A stretch of DNA of 64,000 nt from UBA1738 sp045538755 (GTDB lineage: Bacteria; Bacillota; Clostridia; UBA1381), in assembly GCA_045538755.1 (NCBI GenBank), contig JAZQEC010000002.1, positions 62,001 to 126,000 of the forward strand, given 5' to 3'. The position numbers and the translations under genes were made by a program. The notes under the pieces were generated by a model that ran no database searches, was not told where the DNA came from, and saw only the letters and a program-made list of their open reading frames with translations. Below are positions 51,466 through 61,026 of the stretch, piece after piece; within the stretch, counting starts at the first letter, position 1; the number at the start of each line of letters is the position of its first letter.

Positions 51466-51996
51466 ATGATTATTTCCGTTGAGGAAGCAAAAACCCTTGT
51501 AGATGTTAAGGGTTTGACTGATGCGAAGATTTTGCGGAAGCTGAAAGCCATTGAACAGACAATCAGAGCATATACAAATAATAATTTTCAGGATAGAGCG
51601 TACAGAAGGACTGCCGATATTGTCGGCGGTCTTTTTGTATGTGAAGCGTTGACACCTTTTTGCGTGGGCGATACGGTGCAAATCAGCGAAACAGACTTAA
51701 ACAAAGGGCTGTTTGTTGTTACAAGTGCAGACGATTCGACATTTTCAGTTGCGGAAAAGGTTGTTGATGAAAAGGACGTGCTTGTCACAAAGATAGTATA
51801 TCCCGATAACGTTATTGACTGTGCTTTGAATTTGCTTGAATGGGAAATAAAAAACCGTGAAAAGGTCGGCATCCAATCTGAAACACTATCAAGGCACTCT
51901 GTAACATATTTTAATATGGACGGGGACAATTCCCTTATGGGCTACCCAAAAAGCCTTTTAGGTGGCTTGAAAGCCTACAAGAAAGCGAGGTTTTAA
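51466..51996 (+). CDS. Head-tail connector protein
   Basis: A 176-residue protein with an N-terminal gp6/gp15-like helical segment (ISVEEAKTLVDVKGLTDAKILRKLKAIEQTI). It is likely the adaptor ring protein that binds the portal. A beta-rich insertion sits in the middle (about 65-115). AAAGGGGG precedes the start. Confidence 0.82.
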   Translation: MIISVEEAKTLVDVKGLTDAKILRKLKAIEQTIRAYTNNNFQDRAYRRTADIVGGLFVCEALTPFCVGDTVQISETDLNKGLFVVTSADDSTFSVAEKVVDEKDVLVTKIVYPDNVIDCALNLLEWEIKNREKVGIQSETLSRHSVTYFNMDGDNSLMGYPKSLLGGLKAYKKARF

Positions 51997-51999
51997 CCT

Positions 52000-52338
52000 A
52001 TGGCAAATATCGGTGGCAATATAAAAGGTACAATCCAAACAAAAACCGCAGCCGGAAAAAACGCCATAGGCGAAGCCGTGCTGTCTAGGGCTGATGCTTT
52101 TAGCACGGTTGGCTGGTTGGGTATGCAGTCAGGGGACAGCAACCGCACAAACTATAATGCCAAAATTGAGGAAAGCACACACGTTTTTCTTTGTGATTAT
52201 CATTCCGACATTTATGCCCTTGCCGGGCAAGATGTGAGAATGGTTATAAATGGCGGTATTTATGATGTGAAGTATATTGATAACCCTGACGAAATGAACG
52301 AGCAACTTGAAATCTATCTGCGGAAAGTAGGCGGTTGA
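52000..52338 (+). CDS. Head closure / head-tail joining protein
   Basis: A 112-residue beta-rich protein (YNAKIEESTHVFLCDYHSD...GGIYDVKYIDNPDEMNEQLEIYLRKV) typical of SPP1 gp16-type stoppers. It starts 3 bases after the connector stop and ends 1 base before the next ATG. Confidence 0.82.
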   Translation: MANIGGNIKGTIQTKTAAGKNAIGEAVLSRADAFSTVGWLGMQSGDSNRTNYNAKIEESTHVFLCDYHSDIYALAGQDVRMVINGGIYDVKYIDNPDEMNEQLEIYLRKVGG

Positions 52339-52339
52339 A

Positions 52340-52747
52340 ATGGCTGATGTTCTTTTTGAGGATTTTTCGATTGAGGTTATAGATGCTATTGATGACAATA
52401 TCAATATAGCTTTGGAAGAAGCCGCAGGGGAGCTTGAAGCACAAGTCAAACGCAATACAAGAGTTGACACAGGGCAAACAAAAAACAGCTTCCGGCACAC
52501 CGTTGACGATTCAAAACATACCGCTTATGTCGGATCAGACTATGAAAATTCCATTTGGGAAGAATTTGGAACGGGCGAACACGCTTTGAACAATGACGGA
52601 AGGAAAGGCGGCTGGGTGTATCGGGATGCAAAAGGCGAGTATCACTATACCAAAGGCAAAAAGCCGTCACGGGCATTTTGGAAAGCCTATACATCGAAAA
52701 AAGCAGCGATTATCAACCTAATACAAAACAGGCTGAAAGGATTGTAA
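52340..52747 (+). CDS. HK97 gp10-family tail component
   Basis: A 135-residue protein with the family block VKRNTRVDTGQTKNSFRHTV (about 36-55) and WEEFGTGEHA. It acts in tail-to-head joining or tail completion. Tightly packed with its neighbours. Confidence 0.9.
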   Translation: MADVLFEDFSIEVIDAIDDNINIALEEAAGELEAQVKRNTRVDTGQTKNSFRHTVDDSKHTAYVGSDYENSIWEEFGTGEHALNNDGRKGGWVYRDAKGEYHYTKGKKPSRAFWKAYTSKKAAIINLIQNRLKGL

Positions 52748-52750
52748 TAT

Positions 52751-53122
52751 ATGGACGCACTAAAATTTATAAATGAGCAGATGTCCGCTATCGGCGTACC
52801 GTATGAGCTTGGCGAGTGGACATCTGAAATACAATATCCTTACTTTGTGGGCGAGCTTACAGAAGAGCCAACAACCACAGAGGACGGATTGGAAGAAGCA
52901 ACAATGCTTTTAACAGGTTTTCATCGTGGGGACTATATAGACCTTGAAACGGTCAAAGAGAAAATAAAGGCACATTTTCACACAATACACGGCTTGCGAG
53001 GACTGACAGCCAGCGGCACAATAGTTGTATTTTATGAAGGTGCTTTTTATATTCCTACGGGGGAAGCTGACCTAAAGAAAATACAAATCAATTTGAAAAT
53101 TAAAGAATGGAAGGTGAAATAA
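52751..53122 (+). CDS. Tail completion / terminator protein
   Basis: A 123-residue protein (MDALKFINEQMSAIGVPYELG...YFVGELTEEPTTTEDG) of the tail terminator type encoded before the tube gene. Its last bases overlap the ribosome binding region of the tube gene. Confidence 0.8.
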   Translation: MDALKFINEQMSAIGVPYELGEWTSEIQYPYFVGELTEEPTTTEDGLEEATMLLTGFHRGDYIDLETVKEKIKAHFHTIHGLRGLTASGTIVVFYEGAFYIPTGEADLKKIQINLKIKEWKVK

Positions 53123-53124
53123 TT

Positions 53125-53739
53125 ATGATTAAAAGCGGTATTACAGCCGGAACTCCGGCTAAAATCCCATTTGGAGCTGGCGTTTACTTTCAGGGTGTAT
53201 CCTACGATGAAAAGGTTGCACCGACAGAGGAACAGATCCTTGCCGGAATCATAGGAGCGACACAGGACGGCGGAACGGTGACAATTACGCCGGAATTCTT
53301 TTCGCCTGAACTTGACGGCAAATTGGTAGCCGTTGCAGAGCTTCAGGAAAAAGTCGGCGAAGAAGCAAAGATTGAAACATCATTTGCAGAATTATCGCCT
53401 GAATTAGCTGCAAAAATGCTTATCGGTGCTGTAAGCGACAGTACAGACGGGAATTATGATGTTATTACATCGGCAGAGCTTGGGGCAGGGCATTTTTACG
53501 AAGGTTTTGGATATTACGGCACACTATTAGACGGCAGACCGTTTATTATTATCTTCAAGAACGCCCTTTGCACATCCGGATTCCCGGTTGAAGGCAAAAA
53601 CAAAATAAACTCTGTATTCAAAGGCACTTTTGAATGTCAGTCTGATATTGAGTACAGCACAACCAAATTGCCTTATGCAATCTTCATTCGCAAAGAGGAC
53701 GGTTGGAAGCCTGAAGAAGCTGACGCATTATCAGAGTAA
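53125..53739 (+). CDS. Major tail tube protein
   Basis: A 204-residue beta-rich protein, by position and composition the tail tube subunit. SGITAGTPAKIPFGAGVYF and IGATQDGGTVTITPEF are typical of Firmicutes siphophage tubes. The ATG at 53125 with AAGGTGAA is preferred over an in-frame start at 53107. Confidence 0.85.
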   Translation: MIKSGITAGTPAKIPFGAGVYFQGVSYDEKVAPTEEQILAGIIGATQDGGTVTITPEFFSPELDGKLVAVAELQEKVGEEAKIETSFAELSPELAAKMLIGAVSDSTDGNYDVITSAELGAGHFYEGFGYYGTLLDGRPFIIIFKNALCTSGFPVEGKNKINSVFKGTFECQSDIEYSTTKLPYAIFIRKEDGWKPEEADALSE

Positions 53740-53762
53740 AACAAGAAAGGATGTAAAAACCT

Positions 53763-54197
53763 ATGAGCAATATGGAAAATGAAATTGTAATGAATGAAAC
53801 TATTTCCGAAAAGGAAACGGTTGCAGAAGCGACAGAAGAAACGGTTGAAAGACCGTACACGCTGCGAAAGTTAAAAGACGGTGACTTGTGGGCTGTTCTT
53901 AATATAATTACAACGGTATTCCCTGATGATTTAGCAAATGTATTTTCACAAATTGTGACAAAGGAAAAGAAAGTTGCAGAAATCGGGGCAGTTGTGACAA
54001 TGCGACTTGTTGTAGCGGTATTAAAAAACATTCACAAGGTACACGATGAATTGTACGCATTTTTGGAAGATGTATCGGGCATTCCGGCGAAAGACATTGA
54101 AGAAATGGAATTCGGCACAACTCCGATGATGATTTGGGATATTGTGGGGGATGTAAAAAATGCGAGTTTTTTCAAGGTTGTTTCCAAATTGCAATAA
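53763..54197 (+). CDS. Tail assembly chaperone, upstream frame
   Basis: A 144-residue tail assembly chaperone (gpG-like). The last codons contain two -1 slippery heptamers, A-AAA-AAT at 54155-54161 and T-TTT-TTC at 54167-54173. The frame reached by a -1 shift stays open through the next coding region to 54550, so a longer G-T type fusion of about 262 residues is predicted. Both forms coat the tape measure protein during tail assembly. Confidence 0.88.
   Translation: MSNMENEIVMNETISEKETVAEATEETVERPYTLRKLKDGDLWAVLNIITTVFPDDLANVFSQIVTKEKKVAEIGAVVTMRLVVAVLKNIHKVHDELYAFLEDVSGIPAKDIEEMEFGTTPMMIWDIVGDVKNASFFKVVSKLQ
54155..54173 (+). promoter_or_regulatory. -1 frameshift slippery sites
   Basis: Two in-phase heptamers, AAAAAAT (54155-54161) and TTTTTTC (54167-54173), lie about 8-14 codons before the zero-frame stop. 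The -1 frame continues as ...ASFF-QGCFQIAIIGEV. Confidence 0.75.
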
Positions 54198-54214
54198 TAG
54201 GTGAGGTCAAATTT

Positions 54215-54550
54215 ATGGATATGCTGTACCGTGCGTACAGCAATCCGCTTGACCTGATACGCATTTACATCAATCAGGGCAAATTTGGAACATTTGTAGA
54301 AGAATTTATAAAAATTGAAGCAGAGAAAATAAAAGAGGAACGAGAAAGAGACACCGACAACAAGCTGTGGCTTGCGTATTTGCTTAGCGGTGAAAAGCTG
54401 TCATTTGCAGCATATAAACAGCAAATAATCGGAAGTAATGGCGATAATAAAACGGCCGGCGGTGACGAAAACCTTGACGATGAAGGAATAAAGGGAATAA
54501 TCAACAACCTCTTTTCAAAAAATCAACCTCACACACAAGGGGGTGAATAG
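54215..54550 (+). CDS. Tail assembly chaperone, downstream (-1) frame
   Basis: A 111-residue region starting MDMLYRAYSNPLDLIRIYI. It may also be translated alone from ATG 54215 (AGGTGAGG upstream), but its frame is continuously open back to the slippery sites at 54155-54173, so its main product is probably the C-terminal part of the frameshift fusion. It precedes the tape measure gene, as in lambda-like tails. Confidence 0.8.
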   Translation: MDMLYRAYSNPLDLIRIYINQGKFGTFVEEFIKIEAEKIKEERERDTDNKLWLAYLLSGEKLSFAAYKQQIIGSNGDNKTAGGDENLDDEGIKGIINNLFSKNQPHTQGGE

Positions 54551-54555
54551 AAAAT

Positions 54556-57500
54556 ATGGATTTATTTAAGTTAGTCGGCACAATTGCCCTTAGTGGTGCG
54601 GACAAAGCAAAAAAAAAGATTAAAGACACATCGAACACCGCTTCTGCTGAAAGCGAAAAAATAAACAAGGCATTTGAAAAGATAGGCTCAGGGGCTGTTG
54701 CTGTTGGGAAAAAAGTAGTCGCAGGCGTTGCGGTGGCTGGCACGGCTTTAGCTGGTCTTGTGGCTGCTTCTGTAAAAGATTATGCAGAATATGAGCAACT
54801 TGCGGGCGGTGCACAATTATTGTTCGGTGATGCTTATGACTTTGTTGCAAATAAAGCCGCAAACGCATATAAAACAGTTCAAATGTCCCAAAGTGATTAT
54901 CTGCAACAAGTAAACGGATTTTCAACAGGGTTAAAAACTGCATTGGGCGGAAACGAACAAGCTGCGGCAGAATTGGCGGACAAAATTATCACAGCCGAAG
55001 CGGATGTAATAGCTGCAACAGGAAACACAGCCGAGAATGTTCAAAACGCTTTCAATGGCATTATGAAATCAAACTTTACAATGCTTGATAACTTGCAGCT
55101 TGGCATAACGCCGACAAAAGAGGGTTTTCAAGAAGTTATTGACAAAGTTAATGATTGGAATAAGGCAAACGGCAACGCTACGAAATATCAAATTGACAAC
55201 CTTGCGGACTGTCAGAGTGCTTTAGTAGATTATATCGAAATGCAAGGTATTGCAGGATATGCTTCTGCTGAAGCTGCTGAAACAATTTCAGGAAGTCTTT
55301 CAATGACAAAAGCGGCATGGGATAATCTTGTTGCGGGATTGGCTTCTGATAATGCTGATATTCCGTCATTAGTTTCGGATGTTGTTTCATCCGGTGCAAA
55401 AGTAATTGAAAACATTATCCCGGTTGCAAAAAATGTGCTGAAAAGTTTGCCAGCGGCGATAAGTGAAATAAGCCCTGAAGCCGGAGCAGCTTTTCAAACA
55501 ATGGTAGATGTCATTATGGGTATTTTGCCGGGATTGAAAACAGTATTAAAAACGACATTTAATATTGTATGTGATGTCATTAACTTTATGAATGAACATC
55601 AAGGGCTGATGGTTGCTATTGCTTCAGTTATTGGCGTTATCACAATAGCAATCGGAGCATATAACGCCGTACAGGCTATCAAAAACGCTTTAGACATCAC
55701 CGGAACACTTACGCTGGGTGCGATGACATCAGCTATATGGGCGAATGTGGCGGCGATGGCAGCAGCTCTTGCCCCTTATTTAGCTATTGTTGCAGCAGTT
55801 GCGGCGGTTATTGCAATCGGTGTTCTGCTGTATAAGAATTGGGACGAGATAAAGGCAAAATGCATAGAGTTAGGGAAGAACTTAAAAGAAAAATTTACGC
55901 AGATAAAGGATAATGTTGTCAATAAGGTGACAGAGCTGAAAGACAAGGCTGTGCGGAAATTCAACGAAGTAAAAACAAAAATTGTGGATATATGCAGCGG
56001 CGTTGTAAATTGGGTAAAATCAAACTGGAAGTCAATCTTGACATTCTTTATCAATCCTTTTGCTGGTCTTTTTACTTACTTCTATCAAAATAGCTCAAAA
56101 TTCCGTGAATTTGTTGATAATGCCATAAATGCAATAAAACAGTTGCCGTCTAAGGCTTGGACATGGCTACAAAATACAATAGCAAAAGTAACAACCTTTG
56201 CTTCTAACCTTGCAAACAAAGGAAAACAAGCAGGGGTAAAGCTACTTAACAATGTTGTAAACGGGGTTAAGAGTTTACCGTCAAAAATGTCGAGTGTCGG
56301 AAAAGATGTTGTTCAGGGTATTTGGAAAGGTATCACGAACGCAAAAGACTGGCTCTTGAACAAAATAAAAGGCTTCACAAAAACCATAACGCAAGGAATT
56401 AAGGACTTTTTCGGCATAAAATCACCGTCCCGTGTGATGCGTGACGAAGTCGGAAAAATGCTTGCAGAAGGTGTTGCGGAAGGTATTGAAAAAAATTCGG
56501 ATGCAGCCGAACTTTCGGCCGAAGAAATGGGTAAAAAGATTGTCGATGCTGCACAAAAGCGGCTTGATGATTATAAAGTCTATAACGATTTGACACTCGC
56601 TGACGAGATGGCATATTGGGATAAGGTAAGACAACTTTGTGCAGAGGGTACGGATGCAAGAATTAACGCCGATAAAAACTACCTAACGGCAAAGAAAAAT
56701 CTTGATGCGGAAGTTTTGGCGGCTGAGGAAGAATTGCAAAACTCATTAAACGCCGTTTACGAGAAGATTGCAGCACGCAAAAAGGAAATTTTGAATTCGC
56801 TCGAACTGTTCGAGGACGATGACGAAAATTTGTTTGACGTAGGGTTGGGCTGGTATAGCGACATCAAGAATTTAGAAGAATACCTTGCAAATATCGAAGT
56901 ACTTGAAGGACGAATAGGCGGCACAGATTTATTCGATGCAGTACGTGAACAGGGTTTAGATGCTTTCGGCTGGGTTAAACAGCTAACTGAAGCTTCCGAC
57001 TCACAGCTACAAGGATATATTAATCTGTATGACAAGCGTTCTGAACTTGCTGGAAAACTTGCAGAGGATGACTTGAAAGACGAAACCTTGAAAGGCGTTG
57101 CAAAAGCTTACGAAACCTTTTATAACAAGTGTTCTGGGCTGGGTGTTTCCATTGTTGAAGATACAGCAGCTATGGAAACAAGTATGACAACATCGTTTAC
57201 CTCAATATCAGAAATGGCAGTCGCAAAATCGACTGAAATTGTGGGTACTGTGCAGACATTCCTTGCAGACTTAAAAGCAGCGTTTGAGAGCTTTGCACCA
57301 AAACTCAAAATGCCACATTTTACAATATCCGGCTCGCTTGACATTGAAAATGGTACTGTTCCGACTGTTGCGGTTGAATGGTATAAAAAGGCTGTGAACA
57401 GCCCGATGTTGTTAGATAATGCAACAATATTCGGTTATAACAGAGCTACGGGCAATTTTATGGGCGGCGGCGAAGCCGGAAGCGAGGTTGTTGCTGGTGC

Positions 57501-57696
57501 TAATACCTTAATGGGAATGATTAAAAAAGCCGTTGCGGAAGAAAATAGCGGTCTTGTGGATATTCTTGCAAAGATTTTAAGTGCTATTGTCAGAATGGAC
57601 AGCAATATGGGTATTCATTTGCGTGAAGCTCTTGAAGATATGGGGCTTGAAATCAACAACAGAGAATTTGTAAGACTTGTAAAGGCGGTGAATTAA
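54556..57696 (+). CDS. Tape measure protein
   Basis: A 1046-residue protein whose length sets tail length. It has an Ala/Gly-rich helical N-terminus, a PhageMin_Tail-type domain with FNGIMKSNFTMLDNLQLGITPTKEGF (about 157-193), a hydrophobic cluster (about 345-425), a GIKSPSRVMRDEVGKMLAEGVAEGI block (about 617-641) and a coiled-coil tail. It is likely ejected to help DNA cross the membrane. Confidence 0.93.
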   Translation: MDLFKLVGTIALSGADKAKKKIKDTSNTASAESEKINKAFEKIGSGAVAVGKKVVAGVAVAGTALAGLVAASVKDYAEYEQLAGGAQLLFGDAYDFVANKAANAYKTVQMSQSDYLQQVNGFSTGLKTALGGNEQAAAELADKIITAEADVIAATGNTAENVQNAFNGIMKSNFTMLDNLQLGITPTKEGFQEVIDKVNDWNKANGNATKYQIDNLADCQSALVDYIEMQGIAGYASAEAAETISGSLSMTKAAWDNLVAGLASDNADIPSLVSDVVSSGAKVIENIIPVAKNVLKSLPAAISEISPEAGAAFQTMVDVIMGILPGLKTVLKTTFNIVCDVINFMNEHQGLMVAIASVIGVITIAIGAYNAVQAIKNALDITGTLTLGAMTSAIWANVAAMAAALAPYLAIVAAVAAVIAIGVLLYKNWDEIKAKCIELGKNLKEKFTQIKDNVVNKVTELKDKAVRKFNEVKTKIVDICSGVVNWVKSNWKSILTFFINPFAGLFTYFYQNSSKFREFVDNAINAIKQLPSKAWTWLQNTIAKVTTFASNLANKGKQAGVKLLNNVVNGVKSLPSKMSSVGKDVVQGIWKGITNAKDWLLNKIKGFTKTITQGIKDFFGIKSPSRVMRDEVGKMLAEGVAEGIEKNSDAAELSAEEMGKKIVDAAQKRLDDYKVYNDLTLADEMAYWDKVRQLCAEGTDARINADKNYLTAKKNLDAEVLAAEEELQNSLNAVYEKIAARKKEILNSLELFEDDDENLFDVGLGWYSDIKNLEEYLANIEVLEGRIGGTDLFDAVREQGLDAFGWVKQLTEASDSQLQGYINLYDKRSELAGKLAEDDLKDETLKGVAKAYETFYNKCSGLGVSIVEDTAAMETSMTTSFTSISEMAVAKSTEIVGTVQTFLADLKAAFESFAPKLKMPHFTISGSLDIENGTVPTVAVEWYKKAVNSPMLLDNATIFGYNRATGNFMGGGEAGSEVVAGANTLMGMIKKAVAEENSGLVDILAKILSAIVRMDSNMGIHLREALEDMGLEINNREFVRLVKAVN

Positions 57697-57698
57697 AA

Positions 57699-58523
57699 AT
57701 GCTTGAAAAGTTAAGGTACATAAACCATATAAACGAAACGCTTGATTTCGGCACAGATAAGCTGTTTGTAAATGAGAATGATTTGCGTGATTTTGAGTGG
57801 TCTGTAACGAGCATTAACGATAAAATTTCGGGCTTTAAAAAGGGGATTGTCACAAAGGCAATCCCCATTATTATTAAATGCAATTCAGTGTCAGAGGGTA
57901 CAGAGATAAGAAACAAGCTCTTTGAGGTCTTTGAAAAGGATGTAAGAGCAAAGAAACACGGCAAATTCATAATTGGCGATTATTATTTGAAATGCTTTGT
58001 TACGGGCAGCAAAAAAGCTGAATACCTTATAAGCAAATCATATATGGAGCTTACATTGACCGTGCAGGCAGATTATCCCGAATGGATAAAGGAAACAACA
58101 ACGGCTTTTCGTGGCAATTCCTCCGGCGGTGATGCTTATCTTGATTATTCTTTTGACTATCCTTTTGACTACAAAAACGGGCTGGAAATCAAAAACATTA
58201 ATAATACTGATTTTGTCGCTTCAAATTTCCGCATTGTCATTTATGGAAAGGCTGAAAATCCGGCAATCTTTATCGGCGGACACGAATATTCCGTTGAAGT
58301 CGACATCGGGCAAGGGGAATTCCTGACGATTGACAGCATTGAAAAAACCGTTATTTTAACAAGAAACAACGGCGAAAAAGTCAACTGCTTTAATTTAAGG
58401 AATAAAAACTCTTACATTTTTGAAAAGATACCGCCGGGAAACTCTTTTGTAACAACATCAACGGAAGGGCTTCTTTTTGATATAACACTCCTTGAAGAAA
58501 GGAGCGAGCCAAAGTGGACTTGA
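57699..58523 (+). CDS. Distal tail protein (Dit)
   Basis: A 274-residue Dit-like protein with an N-terminal domain (NHINETLDFGTDKLFVNENDLRDFEW) and a galectin-like C-terminal domain. It forms the hexameric hub joining the tube to the baseplate. Immediately follows the tape measure gene. Confidence 0.87.
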   Translation: MLEKLRYINHINETLDFGTDKLFVNENDLRDFEWSVTSINDKISGFKKGIVTKAIPIIIKCNSVSEGTEIRNKLFEVFEKDVRAKKHGKFIIGDYYLKCFVTGSKKAEYLISKSYMELTLTVQADYPEWIKETTTAFRGNSSGGDAYLDYSFDYPFDYKNGLEIKNINNTDFVASNFRIVIYGKAENPAIFIGGHEYSVEVDIGQGEFLTIDSIEKTVILTRNNGEKVNCFNLRNKNSYIFEKIPPGNSFVTTSTEGLLFDITLLEERSEPKWT

Positions 58524-59479
58524 TTTATACAAACGCAGCCCGTGAGGATTTAGGGGTTTTGCACGATTACACATTCGACCTTGCTTTCGGATCTGATGAG
58601 AACAATTTTGAATTGACTGTTGACAGCTATAATAATTGTTGTGTGACGGACGCTTTTGTCTACATAGAGGGTACAGAGTACGGCGGCATTGTGGACGGCT
58701 TGAAAGTTGTTACAAAGGATAATAAGCTGATATATTCCGGTAGAACTTGGCACGGAATACTTGAAAAGAAGGTGTTGAAACCGGACGAAGGCAGCGACTA
58801 TTTGACTGTATCAGGGGAAGCAAACGAAGTGATTGCAGCCTTGCTTGAAAGAGTGGGGCTGTCTGAACTCTTTTCCGCTTCCTCTGATGATTCAGGGCTG
58901 ACAATAAGCAATTATAATATGCATAGGTATGTAGATGCTTATACAGGCATTACACAAATGCTTGAAACTGTGTCGGGAAAACTGCACTTTGAATATCAAA
59001 GCGGAACAGTCACGCTGTCAGCATTGCCAGTTGTGGACTACTCACAATGCGAGCAATTTAACAGCGACCAAGTGAAAATGGAAATCACAAAGCAATACAG
59101 AAATGTAAATCATCTTGTATGTTTAGGTGCAGGCGAATTGTCAGAACGGCAAATAGTACATCTTTATGCAGACGAAAAAGGGGACATAAGCGAAAACCAA
59201 ACCTTTTTCGGGCTTGATGAAGTTGAGGAAACCTACGATAACTCTAACACAGATTCTTTGGAAGAGTTGAAGGAAAAGGGAACTGAAAAACTTAAAGGTT
59301 ATGCGAAAAGCGGGAAAATAAAACTGGACTTCGCCGCAGAACAGACGGTCTATGATGTCGGTGACATTGTCGGTGCAAAAGAAATAATCACAGGGGAATT
59401 TGTGAAAGAGAAAATCACAAAAAAGATTGTAACAATCAATAAAGGACAAACAAACATTGAATATAAGGTAGGTGAATAG
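58514..59479 (+). CDS. Tail-associated hub protein, gp37/Tal-like
   Basis: A 321-residue protein of the siphovirus ReqiPepy6 gp37-like / gp27-like hub type (MDLIYTNAAREDLGVLHDYTFDLAFG; GYAKSGKIKLDFAAEQTVYDVGDIVGA near the end). GTG start with AAGGAGCG upstream; it overlaps the Dit gene by 10 bases. It lacks a peptidoglycan hydrolase domain. Confidence 0.85.
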   Translation: MDLIYTNAAREDLGVLHDYTFDLAFGSDENNFELTVDSYNNCCVTDAFVYIEGTEYGGIVDGLKVVTKDNKLIYSGRTWHGILEKKVLKPDEGSDYLTVSGEANEVIAALLERVGLSELFSASSDDSGLTISNYNMHRYVDAYTGITQMLETVSGKLHFEYQSGTVTLSALPVVDYSQCEQFNSDQVKMEITKQYRNVNHLVCLGAGELSERQIVHLYADEKGDISENQTFFGLDEVEETYDNSNTDSLEELKEKGTEKLKGYAKSGKIKLDFAAEQTVYDVGDIVGAKEIITGEFVKEKITKKIVTINKGQTNIEYKVGE

Positions 59480-59480
59480 T

Positions 59481-60593
59481 ATGTCTTTACATTTAGTCAC
59501 AGGCTACAAAGGGGAAGCACATATCAAGCCCGAAGACCACGGGGCATATAATGCCGGGCTTTTTGGTACTGGCGAATATGTGTTAAGCTCCGGCAACAAG
59601 TTTGCTGCGTCAGTATTATCAAGCAATACCGTCCGAATCCTTGACGGTGATTTGATGATACAGGGCAGACACATTAATCTGAAAAAAGACACTTATGAGG
59701 ACATAACAATCAATAACGGCACAATCGGAAAGAACAGAAACGATTTGATTGTTATTAGGTACACGCTTGATGCAGCTTCAGGGGTAGAAAATGCAGAATT
59801 TGCGGTCATTCAGGGGGAAGCAACGAGCGGCACGGCTTCTGATCCTGAATACACAACGGGTGATATTCTTTCAGGCGGTTGCACGCTGCACGAAATGCCG
59901 TTGTATAGAATACCTTTGACAGAGCTGACCGTGGGAACGCCTGAGCCACTTTTTAAATTAGCTGGCACAATGGATAACGGTTTGCTGTTTAGAGGTTGGA
60001 ATCCGATTACATCAAAGGCAGAAGATACGCCGCAAAAATGGCGTGAATTAGGCACGGGCTTTTGGATGATTGATATTGCCGACATTATAACAGGGCAACC
60101 GTCACAATGGGGATTTTTATACAATACTGTTTGCCTTGAAGAAGTATCGCAAATATTTGTTGTTCAAGCGAGCGGCGGAACTTACCGCAGAAACGCAAAC
60201 GGGCGTGGGTGGTATGGTGAAGATTGGAAAGAGGGAACATGGCGGCTAATTTCTGATGAAGAAACTCGCCCCGTGGCATTCGGAGAATATTTGGGTACCG
60301 GGGACTACGGTCCAGAGCATCCCAATTCGCTCACGTTCAATTTTGTGCCAAAATTTGTTTCTATTAAACCAACTTACGGCTATGAATATTGCCACGCCAA
60401 CTTAGTAAATGGTCAATCGGCTTGCATTGTTGAAGGCGATGGGTATTTTAATCATTTGTGTAAGATAAATATTGAATGGACAGGCAAAACTGTAAAATGG
60501 TGGTATCCATTTTCGGCAGACAACACAGGTGGATGTGCTTCTAGTATACAGTTGAATGCGGCGCATAGATATGTATATTTTGCAATCGGGTAA
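59481..60593 (+). CDS. Baseplate / receptor-binding tail protein
   Basis: A 370-residue protein. The N-terminal half (TGYKGEAHIKPEDHGAYNAGLFGTGEYVL...GKNRNDLIVIRYTLD) matches a conserved baseplate N-domain of Firmicutes phages. The C-terminal part from about 250 is Trp/Gly/Tyr-rich and ends in RYVYFAIG, a likely receptor-binding head. The ATG at 59481 follows AGGTAGGTGAA. Confidence 0.82.
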   Translation: MSLHLVTGYKGEAHIKPEDHGAYNAGLFGTGEYVLSSGNKFAASVLSSNTVRILDGDLMIQGRHINLKKDTYEDITINNGTIGKNRNDLIVIRYTLDAASGVENAEFAVIQGEATSGTASDPEYTTGDILSGGCTLHEMPLYRIPLTELTVGTPEPLFKLAGTMDNGLLFRGWNPITSKAEDTPQKWRELGTGFWMIDIADIITGQPSQWGFLYNTVCLEEVSQIFVVQASGGTYRRNANGRGWYGEDWKEGTWRLISDEETRPVAFGEYLGTGDYGPEHPNSLTFNFVPKFVSIKPTYGYEYCHANLVNGQSACIVEGDGYFNHLCKINIEWTGKTVKWWYPFSADNTGGCASSIQLNAAHRYVYFAIG

Positions 60594-60605
60594 GGGGGTT
60601 AAAAT

Positions 60606-60896
60606 ATGAGAATTGTTGAAATTACAGCATTACCAAACGGCGGACACAGAAATCAAACAGGAACATTTAACAAAATCCCCGAAGGCTTTGCGGTTATTCC
60701 TGATGATATGGAAACACCTAATTTCCCCTTTGGCGAGATAGCTGTTAAGAAAATCAACGGCGTTATGACTGTTACAGGGTGGACGGCAGGGAAAATTCCC
60801 GAAACGCCGGAAACGGCAAAACCGATTACAACAATCGAGCGGCTTGAAGCTCTTGAAGCAGCAATGCTTGAAATGGCGTTAGGGGGTGCGGAATAA
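60606..60896 (+). CDS. Small tail protein
   Basis: A 96-residue protein with a Pro/Thr-rich middle and a C-terminal coiled coil (TIERLEALEAAMLEMALGG), a common companion of XkdX-type genes. It overlaps the next ATG by one base (TAATG). Confidence 0.75.
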   Translation: MRIVEITALPNGGHRNQTGTFNKIPEGFAVIPDDMETPNFPFGEIAVKKINGVMTVTGWTAGKIPETPETAKPITTIERLEALEAAMLEMALGGAE

Positions 60897-61009
60897 TGGT
60901 AAAATTTTTAGCATTACAAATCAGACAGGGGAAAATCACTCTTGAAGATGTCCCCACAAAATGGCGTGAAGCAGTTGAAAAAGAGCTGAACGGCAGCACC
61001 GAAGCATAG
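60896..61009 (+). CDS. XkdX-like small phage protein
   Basis: A 37-residue peptide (MVKFLALQIRQGKITLEDVP..., ending KELNGSTEA). The pattern L-x-x-x-I-x-x-G-x-I-T-x-E-D-V-P-x-x-W-R is that of XkdX proteins from tail regions. It starts in a TAATG overlap, which supports it despite its size. Confidence 0.8.
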   Translation: MVKFLALQIRQGKITLEDVPTKWREAVEKELNGSTEA

Positions 61010-61026
61010 AAAGTCGGTGCGTAGCT

